A DNA stretch of 27,770 bases from DASSNR01 sp036278935. Its GTDB lineage: Bacteria > Gemmatimonadota > Gemmatimonadetes > Gemmatimonadales > Gemmatimonadaceae. Below the pieces are notes generated by a model. That model worked only from the letters and a program-made list of their open reading frames with translations, did no database searches and was not told the origin of the DNA. Made by a program: the position numbers and the translations under genes. The stretch is from positions 1-27,770 of the forward strand of contig DASUKA010000111.1 in the NCBI GenBank assembly GCA_036278935.1, written 5' to 3'. Positions 1 to 9,544 of this stretch are shown one piece after another (position 1 is the first letter of the stretch; each line of letters starts with the position of its first letter).

Positions 1-269
1 GGGGCCCGCGCCACGGTTACGCCATTGCGCGCTGGATCGAACAGGGGAGCGGTGATGCCATCCAGGTGGAAGACGGCTCGCTGTACCCAGCGCTCTACCG
101 CCTGGAGCGCAAGCGGCTCATCGAAGCCGAGTGGGGGCTCACCGACACGGGACGACGCGCGAAGTTCTACCGCCTCACGCGCGCCGGCCGCGCGCACCTC
201 CGCCGTCAGACCGCGCGGTGGGCGGAATTCTCCGCCGCCGTCTCCCGCATCCTTATCCCTGCGCAATAA
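1..269 (+). CDS. PadR-family transcriptional regulator (5' partial)
   Basis: The gene begins outside the window and is read in frame from base 3. The visible part contains the end of the winged helix-turn-helix of PadR proteins: HGYAIARWIEQ, then VEDGSLYPALYRLE (recognition helix and start of the wing), then a short tail with RAKFYRLTRAGRAHL. These are hallmarks of the short PadR group (about 110 residues) usually found directly upstream of orphan MacB/FtsX-type permease genes. The stop lies 3 bases before the start of the permease at 273, so the two are almost certainly co-transcribed and PadR is expected to control them. It is very similar in layout and motifs to the complete PadR at 22431-22778. 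The ligand is unknown. Confidence 0.9.
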   Translation, partial: GPRHGYAIARWIEQGSGDAIQVEDGSLYPALYRLERKRLIEAEWGLTDTGRRAKFYRLTRAGRAHLRRQTARWAEFSAAVSRILIPAQ

Positions 270-272
270 TCC

Positions 273-2993
273 ATGCGCGGGCGCCGGATGCTCCGTATGG
301 CGACGTGGGGACGCGAGTTGCGCGCACGCCTCTGGCGCCCGGGCGTGCGTGAGGAGGTCGAGCACGAGCTGGCGTTCCACCTCGAGATGCGCACGCGGCA
401 GTTCCTCGACCAAGGGATGACGCCTGCCGCCGCGCGCGACGAGGCGCTGCGGCGCATGGGCGACGTCGAGCGAGTGGCCGGCGTGTGCCGGTCGCTCGCC
501 GATGCACGCGAGCAGACGATCCGCAGGGCCGGCATACTGGATGAGATGCGGCAGGACCTGCGCGCCGCGTTGCGCCAGTTCACGCGCGACCGTGCGGTGG
601 CGCTGGTCGCCGTCCTCACGCTCGCGCTGGGCGTGGGCGCCAACGCCACCATGTTCTCGATCGTTGACCGGTTTCTTCTCCACCCGCTCGCGCATGTACG
701 CGATGCCGATCGAGTGGTGGAGCTGGCGGACGCGTGGCGCGTGCAGGGTAACGACGTCGTCCAGCGCTCGTTTCCCTATGCCGCGTTCCGCGCATTCCAG
801 GAGCGGTTGTCGGCGGCGAAGTCCGTCGCGATGATGACCAACCCGATCGATGTGCCGCTCGGGCGCGGCGCGGATGCGCAGGACGTGCACGGTTCGCTCG
901 TGAGCGCGAGCTTCTTCCCCCTGCTCGGCGTGCACCCTGCACTCGGCCGCTTCTTCGCGCCCGACGAAGATCGCCTTCCCGAGGGGACGCCGGTGGTCGT
1001 GGTGAGCTACGGGCTCTGGCGCCCCATACTGGGCGGAGGCCCAAGCGCGCTCGGCGCGCGGCTCGAGCTGGGGAGCCGGACGTACACAGTCATCGGTGTC
1101 ACGCCAAAGGGGTTCACCGGCCCGACGCTCGGCGCGGTCGATGTGTGGATCCCGGTGACGGCGGCCGGGGACCTGCGCTTCGTCAACGGCCCCGATTGGG
1201 CGACGAGTCGCACGAGCACCTGGCTCCGTGTCTTCGCGCGGCTCGAGCCCGGCGTGTCGCGCGAGCGACTCGCCGCCGAGGCGACGGCCATAAATCTGGA
1301 GAGCGGCGAGCCGCGGATGGCGACGATGCATACGACGATTGACGCGCTCCCGCTCATCGCGTCGCTTCGCGACATGCGCGGAACGAGTGCCAGGGTCGCG
1401 GTGCTACTCGGTGCGCTCTCCGTGCTGGTGGTGCTCATTGCCTGCGCGAATCTTGCGAATCTCCTCATCGCGCGTGCCCTGCGACGGCGGCGCGAGATCG
1501 CCGTGCGGGTCGCGCTCGGCATCTCGCGTGGCAGGCTCGTGCGGCAGCTCCTTGTGGAGGCGGGCGTGCTCGCTCTCTTGGGGGGGTGCGCGGCACTCCT
1601 GGTCGCATGGTGGGGGAGCAGCGCGGCGCGCACGCTCCTGTTCGGCGACGTGCAGTGGACGCGCGGGCTGGTGGACTGGCATGTGCTCCTCTATACGCTG
1701 GGGATCGCGCTGGCCTCCGGCGTGCTCGCGGGGCTCGCGCCGGCCCTACAGTTCAGTCGGCCGCACATTGCGGATGCACTCAAGGCGGGTGCGCGAGAAG
1801 GCGGCCAATACCGCTCCGCCATACGCACCGTGCTGCTCGTCGCGCAGGCCGCGCTCTCCGTCATCCTCCTCGTGGGGGCGGGGCTGTTCGTGCTGAGCCT
1901 TCATGCTGTCTCCACCCTGCCCATCGGCATGCAGCCCGACCGCGTGCTGCTCGCGACCATGGACCTGCTGAAGACGGGATGGTCGGCGGCCGATGCCGAT
2001 GCGCTGTTCACGCGCATGGCCGAGCGCGTCCGGGCGCTTCCCGGCATCCAGAGCGCCGCGGTGGCGGTGACGGTGCCGGGGGTGGCCACATGGGGTGTCG
2101 ATCTCACCGTTCCCGGGCGCGATTCGCTCCCACAGCCGGAGGGGGGCGGCCCGTTCATCAACGCGGTGCAGCCGGGCTACTTCGCCACGATGGGAACGCG
2201 CATCCTGCGCGGTCGCGATTTCACGGATGCCGATGGCGCGGCTGGCGCGCCGGTGGTGATCGTGAACCAGACGCTCGCGCACGCGGCGTGGCCGGGTGAG
2301 GATCCCATCGGGAAGTGCGTCCGCCTGGGAGACGCGAGCACGCCGTGCGTGACCGTGGTTGGCGTCGCTGAGAACTCGCGCCGGCAGAACTGGATCGAGG
2401 AGCCGATCTTCCTCCTGCACGTCCCGCTCGCACAGGCACCTGCATACATGCAGCAGCGGTTGCTCGTCGTGCGCCCGCGTGGCAGTCACCCTGAGCTCGC
2501 GATCGCGGCAGTGCGGAGCGCGATGCAGACCACGGCTGCGGATCTCCCGTTCGCCAACGTGCAGCCAATGATGTCGCTGTACGATGCCGAGCTGCGACCC
2601 TGGCGTTTGGGGGCGGCGATGCTGGGCGCGTTCGGCGTGCTCGCCGGGCTGCTGGTGGCGGCCGGTCTGTATGGTGTGATCTCCTTCACCACCACGCAGC
2701 GCACGCAGGAGATCGGTGTGCGACTGGCGCTGGGGGCGCGGTCGAGCCAGGTACTCGAGCTAGTGATGCGCGAAGGGTTGGCGCTGGCCGCGGCGGGCGG
2801 AATTGTCGGGGTGATCGTGGCGCTGGCCGGTGCACGATTCATCGAGCCGTTGCTCTTCCATGTGTCGCCGCGCGAGGTGGCAGTGTACGGTGCGGCGCTG
2901 GGCGTGCTCGGCGTAGTGGCGACCATCGCGACGCTGGCGCCCGCGTGGCGGGCGGCGCACGTGGATCCCGCGACGGCGCTGCGATCGGAGTAG
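273..2993 (+). CDS. ADOP-type ABC transporter permease (FtsX/MacB-like, duplicated)
   Basis: A 906-residue inner-membrane protein of the 'acidobacterial duplicated orphan permease' type. Residues 24-70 form the N-terminal helical region with EELxFHLE-like and ALRRMGD motifs. Hydrophobic helices are seen near 108-128, 373-398, 426-449, 471-494, 520-544, 780-805, 835-856 and 871-894, giving two FtsX units with large periplasmic MacB-type domains between them. The motif LIACANLANLLIARAL and the ending LAPAWRAAHVDPATALRSE are typical. No ATPase gene is adjacent, as usual for this family, so the transported substrate and the energy source cannot be stated; MacB relatives work as mechanotransmitters rather than channels. 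ATGs at 273, 288 and 297 are all possible starts; none has a clear ribosome binding site, consistent with coupling to the upstream padR. Confidence 0.9.
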   Translation: MRGRRMLRMATWGRELRARLWRPGVREEVEHELAFHLEMRTRQFLDQGMTPAAARDEALRRMGDVERVAGVCRSLADAREQTIRRAGILDEMRQDLRAALRQFTRDRAVALVAVLTLALGVGANATMFSIVDRFLLHPLAHVRDADRVVELADAWRVQGNDVVQRSFPYAAFRAFQERLSAAKSVAMMTNPIDVPLGRGADAQDVHGSLVSASFFPLLGVHPALGRFFAPDEDRLPEGTPVVVVSYGLWRPILGGGPSALGARLELGSRTYTVIGVTPKGFTGPTLGAVDVWIPVTAAGDLRFVNGPDWATSRTSTWLRVFARLEPGVSRERLAAEATAINLESGEPRMATMHTTIDALPLIASLRDMRGTSARVAVLLGALSVLVVLIACANLANLLIARALRRRREIAVRVALGISRGRLVRQLLVEAGVLALLGGCAALLVAWWGSSAARTLLFGDVQWTRGLVDWHVLLYTLGIALASGVLAGLAPALQFSRPHIADALKAGAREGGQYRSAIRTVLLVAQAALSVILLVGAGLFVLSLHAVSTLPIGMQPDRVLLATMDLLKTGWSAADADALFTRMAERVRALPGIQSAAVAVTVPGVATWGVDLTVPGRDSLPQPEGGGPFINAVQPGYFATMGTRILRGRDFTDADGAAGAPVVIVNQTLAHAAWPGEDPIGKCVRLGDASTPCVTVVGVAENSRRQNWIEEPIFLLHVPLAQAPAYMQQRLLVVRPRGSHPELAIAAVRSAMQTTAADLPFANVQPMMSLYDAELRPWRLGAAMLGAFGVLAGLLVAAGLYGVISFTTTQRTQEIGVRLALGARSSQVLELVMREGLALAAAGGIVGVIVALAGARFIEPLLFHVSPREVAVYGAALGVLGVVATIATLAPAWRAAHVDPATALRSE

Positions 2994-3055
2994 AGCGCCG
3001 GACGCCCGGCATCGCGTGCCGCGGCAGGCGTCTCATACGTGGTCTCGCGCATGCC

Positions 3056-3072
3056 GGCGCCAGGCTGGCGCC
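3056..3072. terminator. GC-rich palindrome after the permease gene
   Basis: GGCGCCAG-G-CTGGCGCC is a perfect 8-bp inverted repeat about 65 bases after the permease stop. It could act as a terminator or mRNA 3'-end stabiliser, but there is no T-tract after it. It sits upstream of the likely promoter of the next gene. Confidence 0.3.
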
Positions 3073-3083
3073 CCCCTGCGCCG

Positions 3084-3114
3084 TTGCGTATGGTATGCGT
3101 CGCTCGGATACAAT
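3084..3114 (+). promoter_or_regulatory. Candidate sigma-70-like promoter of the Asp-box/M14 unit
   Basis: TTGCGT (3084-3089) and TACAAT (3109-3114) match the -35 and -10 consensus at 4/6 and 5/6. The 19-base spacer is longer than ideal. The predicted start would give a leader of roughly 100 bases before the ATG at 3219. Confidence 0.35.
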
Positions 3115-3218
3115 ACGCGGCACTCGGCACCACACGCACGCACGTGTGAGACAATCGCCATCGCGCGCGTCGCGCCTGCTGCCGCGCCACACGGATCCCC
3201 TCAGGAGAGCCGCCCCGG

Positions 3219-6200
3219 ATGCGCCCGTCCTTCGCTCACTCCCGCTCGGCGTTGCTCGCCGCCCTCGCGCTGGGCCTCGTCCCCGCGGCCGGCATGGCTC
3301 AGCGGCGCGCCCCGAATCCCAACCAGCCCGTCACGGCACGTCCGTTCCAGTTCGAGTTTCTCGGCCCCGCCACCGGCGGCCGTATCGCGCCCATGGCCGG
3401 GGTGCCCGGCGACAACCGCACCTGGTACGTGGGCGCGTCGTCGGGCGGCGTGTGGAAGTCCACCGATGGCGGCCGCCGATTCGAGCCGGTGTTCGATAGC
3501 ATGCCCGTGCAGGCCGTGGGCGCGCTGGCGGTCGCCCCCTCCAACCCGAAGATCGTCTGGGCCGGCACCGGCGAGGCGTGGGCCATTCGCGATGCCGACA
3601 TCATCGGCGACGGCATCTACAAGTCCACCGACGCTGGCAAGACATGGAAGAACATGGGGCTGCATGAGACCGCGCGCATCGCGCACATCATCGTCCACCC
3701 CACGAATCCGAACATCGTGTACGCCTGCACGCTCGGCCGCGTGACGGGGGCGCACGAGGAGCGCGGCGTCTACAAGACCACCGACGGTGGGGCAACGTGG
3801 AAGCGCGTGCTCTTCGTGAACGACACCACCGGCTGCTCGTCACTCGCCATGGACCCGAAGCACCCGAACGTGCTGCTGGCCGGCATGTGGCAGGTGATCA
3901 TGCACCCGTGGGAGGAGCTGAGCGGCGGGCCGGGGAGCGGCGTGTGGATCACGCATGATGGCGGCGCCACCTGGAAGCACCTCGATCAGCGCGCGGGACT
4001 GCCGGCATCGCCCGTGGGGAAAGTGGGCGTGGCCATCGCGCCTTCGAATCCGCAACGCATGTATGCGCTCATCCAGACAGCGGACCAGGGCTCGCTCTGG
4101 CGCTCCGACAACGGGGGACGCTCGTGGAAGGTGACGAGCTGGGCGCGCCCGCTCATCGGGCGCGCAGGTTACTACATGCGCATCGATGTATCGAGCGGGA
4201 ATCCCGACGAAGTGTTCGTGGCGAACAGCTCCTTCTGGCGGTCGGAGGACGGCGGGAAGACGTTTAACACCGTGCGGTGGGGGGGCGATACGCACGACAT
4301 CTGGATCGATCCCACCAATCCGGATCACTTCGGGCTCACCGATGATGGTGGCGCGCACGTGACCACCGATCACGGCAAGAGCTGGACGCACGTGCTCATT
4401 CCCAATGGGCAGATGTATCATGTCGCCGTCGACCATCGCATCCCGTATTGGGTCTACACCAACCGACAGGACAACGGCACCATGCGCGGGCCGAGCGATG
4501 GTCCGGCGCGCGGCGGGAGCTTCAGTGGATTCGGCGGCGGACCGAGTGCGCCGCCGCCCGCTCGTGCGGACACCGGCCGGGCGGCGCGCGCCCGTGGTCA
4601 GAACGTGCGCCGAGCGAGCGCGACTTCCCGGCGTGGGCGACGCGTCGCGGGCGCGGATACCGCGGCGCGATCCGACACGGCGCGATTCCGTCGCGGTAAC
4701 CGTTTCGGCTTCACCGGGCGGGCGAGCGCACCCTGGGAGACCGGGCTCGGCGGGTGCGAGTCCGGCTTCACGCTGCCCGACCTCAACGATCCGAACATCA
4801 TCTGGGCAAGCTGCTACGGGAACAAGGTGAGCCGGTATGATGACCGCGTGAAAGCGGCGCGTGATGTGTCACCGTGGATGATCTCCCTCGATTCGCCGCC
4901 GAACGAGACGAAGTACCGATGCCACTGGACGCCGCCGCTCGCGATCGATCCGTTCGACTCGCACACGGTCTACTACGGCTGTCAGGTAATCTTTCGGACC
5001 TCGAACGGCGGACAGAGCTGGGACGTGATCAGCCCCGATCTCTCCACGCGCGACTCCTCGCGCATCGTTCCCTCGGGCGGGATCGGACAGGACAACCTGG
5101 GGCAGTTCTACGGCGAGGTGGTGTTCGTCATCGCGCCGTCGGATATCCAGCAGGGACTCATCTGGGCCGGCACGAACGACGGGCAGGTGTGGCTCACGCA
5201 GGATGGCGGCGCGCAGTGGACGAACGTCACGCGGAACATTCCCGACCTCCCCGCGTGGGGAACGGTACGGAAGATCCAGCCTTCGCACTTCGACCCCGGC
5301 ACCGCGTATCTGGCGGTCGACCGGCATCTGATGGATGACCGGAAGCCGTACGTCTACAAGACCACCGATTTCGGGCGCACGTGGACGTCGATCACCGGAA
5401 ACCTGCCCACCGCGAGCCCGCTCGACTACACAATGGCCGTGACGGAGGATTCATACCGGAAGGGGATGCTGTTCGCGGGCACGGGCCACGGCTTCTACTA
5501 CACGCTCGATGATGGCGCGCACTGGACGCAATTCACGGCGGGGCTGCCCGCCGCGCCGGTGGACTGGATCGTGATGCCGAAGACGTTCCACGACGTTGTG
5601 ATCTCCACGTACGGCCGCGGCATCTTCGTACTGCGCGACATCACCGCCCTCGAGCAATCAGATGGGGCGAGCGAAACGGTGGCGACGCGGATGATCGCGC
5701 CCCAGCCGGGCTATCGCGAGCCGCGAACTGGACGGGCGGACTTCACCTTCGCGCTCGCCGCGCCGGGGCGCGTCGAGCTGCAGGTGCTCGACTCCGCGGG
5801 GAGCCTGGTACGGAAGATCCCCGTGCGCGCGCACGCGGGCCTCAATCGCGTGACGTGGGACCTGCGGTATGATGCCGCGCCGCACGTGGCGCTGCGCACG
5901 CTCGCGCCCGACAACCCGCACATCTGGGACGAGCCGCGATTCAAGGGCGACTCCACGCGCCCGATCATCCACTGGGGGATCGAGCAGCCGCTGGCGGATG
6001 GTCCGCTCGCGGCGCCCGGTCGCTATAGCGTGCGCCTGAGCGCGAACGGCCAGCAGTCCACGCAGCCCTTCACTGTGCTCAAGGATCCGGACATCCGCTC
6101 ATCCGATGCCGACTTGGTGGCCTCGACCGCGATGCAGGTACGCATTCGCGACGACATGACGAAGGTCGTGGGGATGGTCAATCGCATCGAGGTCATGCGC

Positions 6201-6581
6201 CGGCAGCTGGAGGACGAGTTCGCGGCGAAGCATGGCGACGCCGCCGCCACCAGCGCGATCGCCGATATGCAGAAGCGGATGCTCGACGTTGAGCTGACGA
6301 TGCTCTCGCGCTCGGACCTCGAGAGCGACGACAAGTGGTACGTCGAGCCGTACAAGGTCTACCTGAACCTGCTCTGGTTGTATGGGGCCGTGGGCACGGG
6401 CGCGGGCGACGTGGCGGGCGGCGCGGACTACCGTCCCACCAACACGCAGGGGCAGGTGCTGCAGCTCATCGAGAGCAAGCTCGACTCGGCGACGGCGGCG
6501 TACACGGCGCTGATAGACACCGACGTGCCCGCATTCAACAAGCGCATGGCGGGGCAGCTGAAGGCGATCGCTGCCCCCTGA
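3219..6581 (+). CDS. Exported Asp-box (BNR/sortilin VPS10-like) beta-propeller protein
   Basis: The 1120-residue protein starts with a signal peptide (residues 1-27, ending AAGMAQ). It carries about eleven Asp-box repeats of the form S/T-x-D-x-G-x-T/S-W, for example WKSTDGGRRF, YKSTDAGKTW, YKTTDGGATW, WRSEDGGKTF and YYTLDDGAHW. These build the blades of a VPS10/sialidase-type propeller. No sialidase catalytic residues were identified, so a binding or scaffold role is more likely. Residues about 424-507 form an Arg/Gly/Ala-rich insert between blades. After the last repeat comes a FlgD-like Ig domain (RVELQVLDSAGSLVRKIPV) and a helical C-terminal region. The start has an AGGAG 11 bases upstream. 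It is co-directional with the M14 peptidase 25 bases downstream; the pairing suggests a joint periplasmic or surface role in protein or peptide use. Confidence 0.9.
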   Translation: MRPSFAHSRSALLAALALGLVPAAGMAQRRAPNPNQPVTARPFQFEFLGPATGGRIAPMAGVPGDNRTWYVGASSGGVWKSTDGGRRFEPVFDSMPVQAVGALAVAPSNPKIVWAGTGEAWAIRDADIIGDGIYKSTDAGKTWKNMGLHETARIAHIIVHPTNPNIVYACTLGRVTGAHEERGVYKTTDGGATWKRVLFVNDTTGCSSLAMDPKHPNVLLAGMWQVIMHPWEELSGGPGSGVWITHDGGATWKHLDQRAGLPASPVGKVGVAIAPSNPQRMYALIQTADQGSLWRSDNGGRSWKVTSWARPLIGRAGYYMRIDVSSGNPDEVFVANSSFWRSEDGGKTFNTVRWGGDTHDIWIDPTNPDHFGLTDDGGAHVTTDHGKSWTHVLIPNGQMYHVAVDHRIPYWVYTNRQDNGTMRGPSDGPARGGSFSGFGGGPSAPPPARADTGRAARARGQNVRRASATSRRGRRVAGADTAARSDTARFRRGNRFGFTGRASAPWETGLGGCESGFTLPDLNDPNIIWASCYGNKVSRYDDRVKAARDVSPWMISLDSPPNETKYRCHWTPPLAIDPFDSHTVYYGCQVIFRTSNGGQSWDVISPDLSTRDSSRIVPSGGIGQDNLGQFYGEVVFVIAPSDIQQGLIWAGTNDGQVWLTQDGGAQWTNVTRNIPDLPAWGTVRKIQPSHFDPGTAYLAVDRHLMDDRKPYVYKTTDFGRTWTSITGNLPTASPLDYTMAVTEDSYRKGMLFAGTGHGFYYTLDDGAHWTQFTAGLPAAPVDWIVMPKTFHDVVISTYGRGIFVLRDITALEQSDGASETVATRMIAPQPGYREPRTGRADFTFALAAPGRVELQVLDSAGSLVRKIPVRAHAGLNRVTWDLRYDAAPHVALRTLAPDNPHIWDEPRFKGDSTRPIIHWGIEQPLADGPLAAPGRYSVRLSANGQQSTQPFTVLKDPDIRSSDADLVASTAMQVRIRDDMTKVVGMVNRIEVMRRQLEDEFAAKHGDAAATSAIADMQKRMLDVELTMLSRSDLESDDKWYVEPYKVYLNLLWLYGAVGTGAGDVAGGADYRPTNTQGQVLQLIESKLDSATAAYTALIDTDVPAFNKRMAGQLKAIAAP

Positions 6582-6606
6582 TCTGACTTCACCAGGAGAG
6601 AGACTC

Positions 6607-9543
6607 GTGTCCCATCGTATGCGATCGATGCCTTCCGTTGGCGGCGCGCTCCTGCTGGCTGCCGGCGCGCTCTCGTACGCCCAGCCGGTGCGGGCGCAGC
6701 GGGCGACGCGGGCGCAGCCGATCGATTCGGCGTATACGGCGCAGATCCGCGCGGATCTCCAGGATCCGCGCATCACCACCGAGTTGGTGGACCATCTGCC
6801 CGCCTCCAAGACGGTGCCCACCCCGCTCAAGGTGCTCGGGCACATCGTGGGCGCCCCGGGCGTGCTCGACTACGCGTCGGACATCGACCGCTACTTCGCG
6901 GCGCTCGACAAGGCATCGGACCGCGTGGCGATGTGGAAGATCGGGACGACCGAGGAGGGGCGGGACATCGTCCTGATCGCCGTGGCCGATGCCGCCACGA
7001 TCAAGCACCTGCAGCAGTACCGCGGGATGCTCAACGCGCTCACCGATCCGCGGAAGACGTCCGAGGCCCAGGCGCAACGGCTCATCAAGACGGCCAAGCC
7101 CATCTACTGGCTCACGAGCGGCATTCACTCGCCCGAAACCGGAGGCCCCGAGCAGCTGATGGAGCTCGCCTACCGACTGGCCGTGGAGGAAACGCCGTTC
7201 ATCCAGGAGATCCGGAACAACGTCATCACCTTCATCACGCCGGTGATCGAGGTGGACGGCCACGAGAAGGCGGTGGACACCTACTACTTCAACAAGAAGC
7301 AACCGAAGGGCGCGCAGCGGCTGCCGCTCATGTACTGGGGCAAGTACGTGGCGCACGACAACAACCGCGACGGCATGGGCCAGTTCCTGAAGCTCACGCA
7401 GACCGTCACGAAGACACTGCTCACCTGGACGCCGACCGTGCTGCACGATCTGCACGAGTCGGTGTCGTATCTCTACGTCTCCACTGGCACCGGCCCGTAC
7501 AACGAGTGGCTCGATCCGATCACCATCGATGAGTGGTGGGCGCTCGCCGAGAACGACATCATGGAGATGACCAAGCGCGGCGTGCCGGGCGTGTGGACGT
7601 ACGGCTATTACGATGGATGGACGCCGAACTACATGTTCTTCATCGCGAACACGCACAACGCCATCGGCCGCTTCTACGAGATGCAGAGCTACGGCCCGGA
7701 CAACAATCCGGACCTGCGCGAACGTCCTGCGCGGACGAGCCGCGAGTGGTACCGCCCGAATCCGCCGCTGCCGCACATCAAGTGGGGGCCGCGGAACAGT
7801 GTGAACATCGAGGAGTCGGCGCTCCTCTTCGCGCTGCACGACGTGGCGGAGAACAAGACGACCTTTCTGCAGAACTACTGGCTCAAGAACAAGCGGTCGG
7901 TGGAGAAGGGACGGCGCGGCCCCACCTTCGCGTGGGTGATTCCGGAGCGGCAGCGGCGGAAGGCCGACGCCGCCGACGCGGTGCATGAGCTGCGACATCA
8001 AGGGCTGGAGATCCAGCGTGCCACCAGCGCCTTCCGCGCGGGGAACGTGAGCGTGCAGCCCGGCGATTACATCATTCGCGCCGACCAGCCGTACCGTACG
8101 CTGGCCGACATGTACTTCGCGCTCCAGAACTACTCGATCAAGAACCCGCTGCCGTACGACGACACCGGCTGGACGTTCCAGCTCATGCGCGACATCGTCG
8201 TCACGCCGGTGACCGACACGAGTATCCTGACACAGCCGATGACGATGGTCGCCTCGGATGTCACGGCGCCGGGGGGCGTGGAGGGGACGGGGAAGATTCT
8301 CGTGGTGGACCACACGGCGGACAACAACCTCATGACGTTCCGCTTCACGCACCCCAAGGTGAAGATGCTCGCGGCGGAAGAGGACTTCACGCTGGATGGC
8401 CATGCCTTCCGCGCCGGCGCGTTCATCATCCCCGACGCCGACCGCGCGCAGCTCGAGCCATCACTCAAGGAACTCGGCCTCTCGGCGTGGGCCACCGATG
8501 CGATGCCGCAGGTGGCGACGCACAATCTGGACATTCCGCGCATCGGCTACGTGCACAGCTGGCAGCGCACGCAGGACGAGGGATGGGTCCGGGCAGCGCT
8601 CGATACATACCACGTGCCCTATACTTACTTTGCCGACCAGAAGCTGCGCGAGGGGAATCTCCGGGCGAAGTACGATGTGATCATCTTCCCGGATGTCGGG
8701 GGGAGCGCCGAATCGCAGGTGAACGGCATTCCGAAGACATCATCCATCCCGCTTCCCTACAAGAAGACAGCACAGACGCCGAACCTCGGCACGCTCGACC
8801 AGAGCGACGACATTCGTGGCGGGATGGGAATGCCCGGGCTCATGGAGCTGGCGAAGTTCGTGCAGGAGGGAGGCACGCTCATCGTCGAAGGGTCTACCTC
8901 GCTCATCTTCCCGCATTACGGACTCACGAACGGCGTGACAGTGGAGACGCCTGACTCGCTCTTTGCACAGGGCACCATCCTGCGGGGGATTATCGCGGAC
9001 TCGACCAGCCCCATCACCTACGGCTACGTGGGAGGACAGCTGCCGGTCTACTTCAATCAGGGGCCGGTGTTGAACGTGGGCGGGGGCGGCTTCGGGCGCG
9101 GCGGCGCGCCGCCGGGCGTGGGCCAGGACATCTCCCCGATGGCGACGAGGCTCCATCTCTCCCCATGGCAGCGAGATAGCAGCGGTCGCGCCAGGCGCCG
9201 CGGTCGCGACACGACCGGTGGCGCGGGTCAGGGCGGCTTCCGTGGCGGGCGACGCGGCGGCTCGGCGAACAGCGAGCGGCCCCGCGTGGTGATGCGCTTC
9301 CCCGCGAACCCGAACGACATGCTCCTCTCGGGCGTGCTCGCCGGCGGTCAGGCGCTCTCCAACCGGGCGCAGGTGGTGGACGCGCCGCTCGGCCAGGGGC
9401 ACGTGGTGATGTTCGCCATCCGTCCGTTCTGGCGGTGGCAGACGCAGGGCACGTTCTTCCTCGGCTTCAACGCGATCCTGAACTGGAACGATCTGAACGC
9501 CGGCAAGGCGGGGCCGGCGGCGCAAACGACGGAAGAGCGATAG
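6607..9543 (+). CDS. Exported M14-family zinc carboxypeptidase-like protein
   Basis: A 978-residue exported protein; the signal peptide ends near residue 30 (PVRAQ). The GTG start is supported by AGGAG 9 bases upstream. The M14 fold is shown by GIHSPETGG (zinc ligands His174 and Glu177 in HxxE), a HDNNRDG segment near 250 matching the substrate-binding Asn-Arg of carboxypeptidases, and LHDLHES near 279-285 giving the third His ligand. The large C-terminal half resembles a class I glutamine-amidotransferase-like fold (VIIFPDVGG, LMELAKFVQEGGTLIVEGS), seen in other long bacterial M14 proteins. Residues about 818-894 are a Gly/Arg-rich insert with several RGG units. It probably trims peptides in the periplasm or outside the cell. 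It shares an operon with the Asp-box protein. The general-base Glu typical of M14 was not located with certainty. Confidence 0.88.
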   Translation: MSHRMRSMPSVGGALLLAAGALSYAQPVRAQRATRAQPIDSAYTAQIRADLQDPRITTELVDHLPASKTVPTPLKVLGHIVGAPGVLDYASDIDRYFAALDKASDRVAMWKIGTTEEGRDIVLIAVADAATIKHLQQYRGMLNALTDPRKTSEAQAQRLIKTAKPIYWLTSGIHSPETGGPEQLMELAYRLAVEETPFIQEIRNNVITFITPVIEVDGHEKAVDTYYFNKKQPKGAQRLPLMYWGKYVAHDNNRDGMGQFLKLTQTVTKTLLTWTPTVLHDLHESVSYLYVSTGTGPYNEWLDPITIDEWWALAENDIMEMTKRGVPGVWTYGYYDGWTPNYMFFIANTHNAIGRFYEMQSYGPDNNPDLRERPARTSREWYRPNPPLPHIKWGPRNSVNIEESALLFALHDVAENKTTFLQNYWLKNKRSVEKGRRGPTFAWVIPERQRRKADAADAVHELRHQGLEIQRATSAFRAGNVSVQPGDYIIRADQPYRTLADMYFALQNYSIKNPLPYDDTGWTFQLMRDIVVTPVTDTSILTQPMTMVASDVTAPGGVEGTGKILVVDHTADNNLMTFRFTHPKVKMLAAEEDFTLDGHAFRAGAFIIPDADRAQLEPSLKELGLSAWATDAMPQVATHNLDIPRIGYVHSWQRTQDEGWVRAALDTYHVPYTYFADQKLREGNLRAKYDVIIFPDVGGSAESQVNGIPKTSSIPLPYKKTAQTPNLGTLDQSDDIRGGMGMPGLMELAKFVQEGGTLIVEGSTSLIFPHYGLTNGVTVETPDSLFAQGTILRGIIADSTSPITYGYVGGQLPVYFNQGPVLNVGGGGFGRGGAPPGVGQDISPMATRLHLSPWQRDSSGRARRRGRDTTGGAGQGGFRGGRRGGSANSERPRVVMRFPANPNDMLLSGVLAGGQALSNRAQVVDAPLGQGHVVMFAIRPFWRWQTQGTFFLGFNAILNWNDLNAGKAGPAAQTTEER

Positions 9544-9544
9544 C

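Noticed and set aside
3400..5560. Tandem coding repeats that could be a DNA minisatellite
   Set aside because: The periodicity is at protein level (Asp-box blades) with uneven spacing and diverged DNA, as expected of a beta-propeller.
6589..8403. A 604-codon open frame antisense to the M14 peptidase gene
   Set aside because: Composition is Arg/His/Val-biased without any domain; the plus-strand protein has a signal peptide and zinc motif.
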